Shown piece by piece: positions 63,301 to 64,000 of a DNA stretch of 64,000 nt. The DNA comes from Peromyscus leucopus (lineage: Eukaryota; Chordata; Mammalia; Rodentia; Cricetidae), in NCBI RefSeq assembly GCF_004664715.2, contig NC_051065.1, forward strand, positions 151,926,826-151,990,825, written 5' to 3'. Every line of letters begins with the position of its first letter. The first letter of the stretch is position 1. The notes under the pieces were generated by a model, which saw only the letters and a list, made by a program, of their open reading frames with translations, searched no databases and was not told the DNA's origin. The position numbers and the translations under genes were made by a program.

Positions 63301-64000
63301 GGCTTTTAAGACAACAAATGCCTGTTGTGACATGTAAGGAGCCCACACAGTCATAAAGTGATAAATGCTATGGAAAAATAGAGCAAGGCATGTGGGAATA
63401 GGGATGCTCAACAAATTGTTAAATTGTATTTCACTGCCATGTGGACATGTGGGGAACTCTTCTGCACTGACTCAGCTCAAGCCAATAAGCCACAGGCACA
63501 TATTTTTTTTTACACAACGTCTCTAACCGTAAAACAGCAAGCCATGCAGAGCAGGCAGGCCTTGGAATGCTTCTCCATTGTTGGCCCTATCACACAGAGA
63601 ACACATCTATAACTCAATTGAGACACAAAGATAGAAATCAAATGGAGGCAGCCGTTAACAGTGTTTCATATTCCTTGGGAAGATCACTTGGGATGACCAG
63701 GACTACAGTCCTAATGCAGATGTGCTAACGACACTGAACTCCTAGGCTGTGAGACAAGACCTAGGAGTCTGCTTTGGTTGATTGTCCCAAATTGTCCCCA
63801 TCTTAGGGCCCAGTGTCGTGGGGATGCATTATTACGTCCTTCCAGATACAACTGGTAGCATTAAGACAATGATGTGTGTCAGGGGGTCCCCAAGCTTTGT
63901 GGTGTAGCCCACGTCCAGTTCATCTATAGTACTTGTAAGAGCGGTTACCACCCCCCAGAGCTCCAGGGTGAGATGGAATGTGAGCATTTCTAAAGGAGCA

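Overview
This is genomic DNA from a rodent, most likely a cricetid (hamster, vole or deer-mouse group). B1 and B2/B3 SINEs, rodent L1 3' ends and ERV2-type LTRs of a kind abundant in cricetids support this. The species assignment is an inference. It is not prokaryotic: there are no operons, and nearly all long open frames are chance frames in introns, repeats or microsatellites.

The only functional gene I can support is part of Cacna1d, the pore-forming alpha-1D subunit of the L-type voltage-gated calcium channel Cav1.3, on the + strand. Four consecutive coding exons are present: 21715-21854, 33597-33736, 51184-51342 and 57164-57351. By family numbering they are probably exons 4-7. They join in frame and encode repeat I of the channel: S2, S3, the S4 voltage sensor, the S4-S5 linker, S5, the extracellular turret and the pore loop with the domain-I selectivity-filter glutamate. 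The preceding exons and the IS6 exon(s) lie outside the window.

Layout: 1-21714 is upstream intron with SINEs, MIRs, an L1 tail, a solo LTR with a perfect 6-bp target duplication, a head-on pair of LTRs and a third LTR with a stub of internal sequence. 21855-33596 is an intron with a ~1 kb CCACCATGA-type minisatellite and an antisense LTR element that adjoins a scrambled Tgfbr1 (ALK5) retrocopy. 33737-51183 is the largest intron, with an antisense LTR element that keeps a primer-binding-site-like sequence, a long L1 3' end, B1s and MIRs. 51343-57163 is a short intron with a B2. 57352-64000 is the start of the next intron and has only old repeats.

Two points deserve attention. First, the acceptor of the fourth exon: the expected AG before the conserved exon start reads TG, and the nearest AG lies 9 nt inside the exon, so either Asp-Val-Pro is lost in frame or a rare TG acceptor is used. 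Second, the multiply deleted Tgfbr1 retrocopy abuts, or was captured into, a non-autonomous endogenous-retrovirus-like element. I found no new multi-gene system; the window is an ordinary but repeat-rich stretch of a large ion-channel gene.
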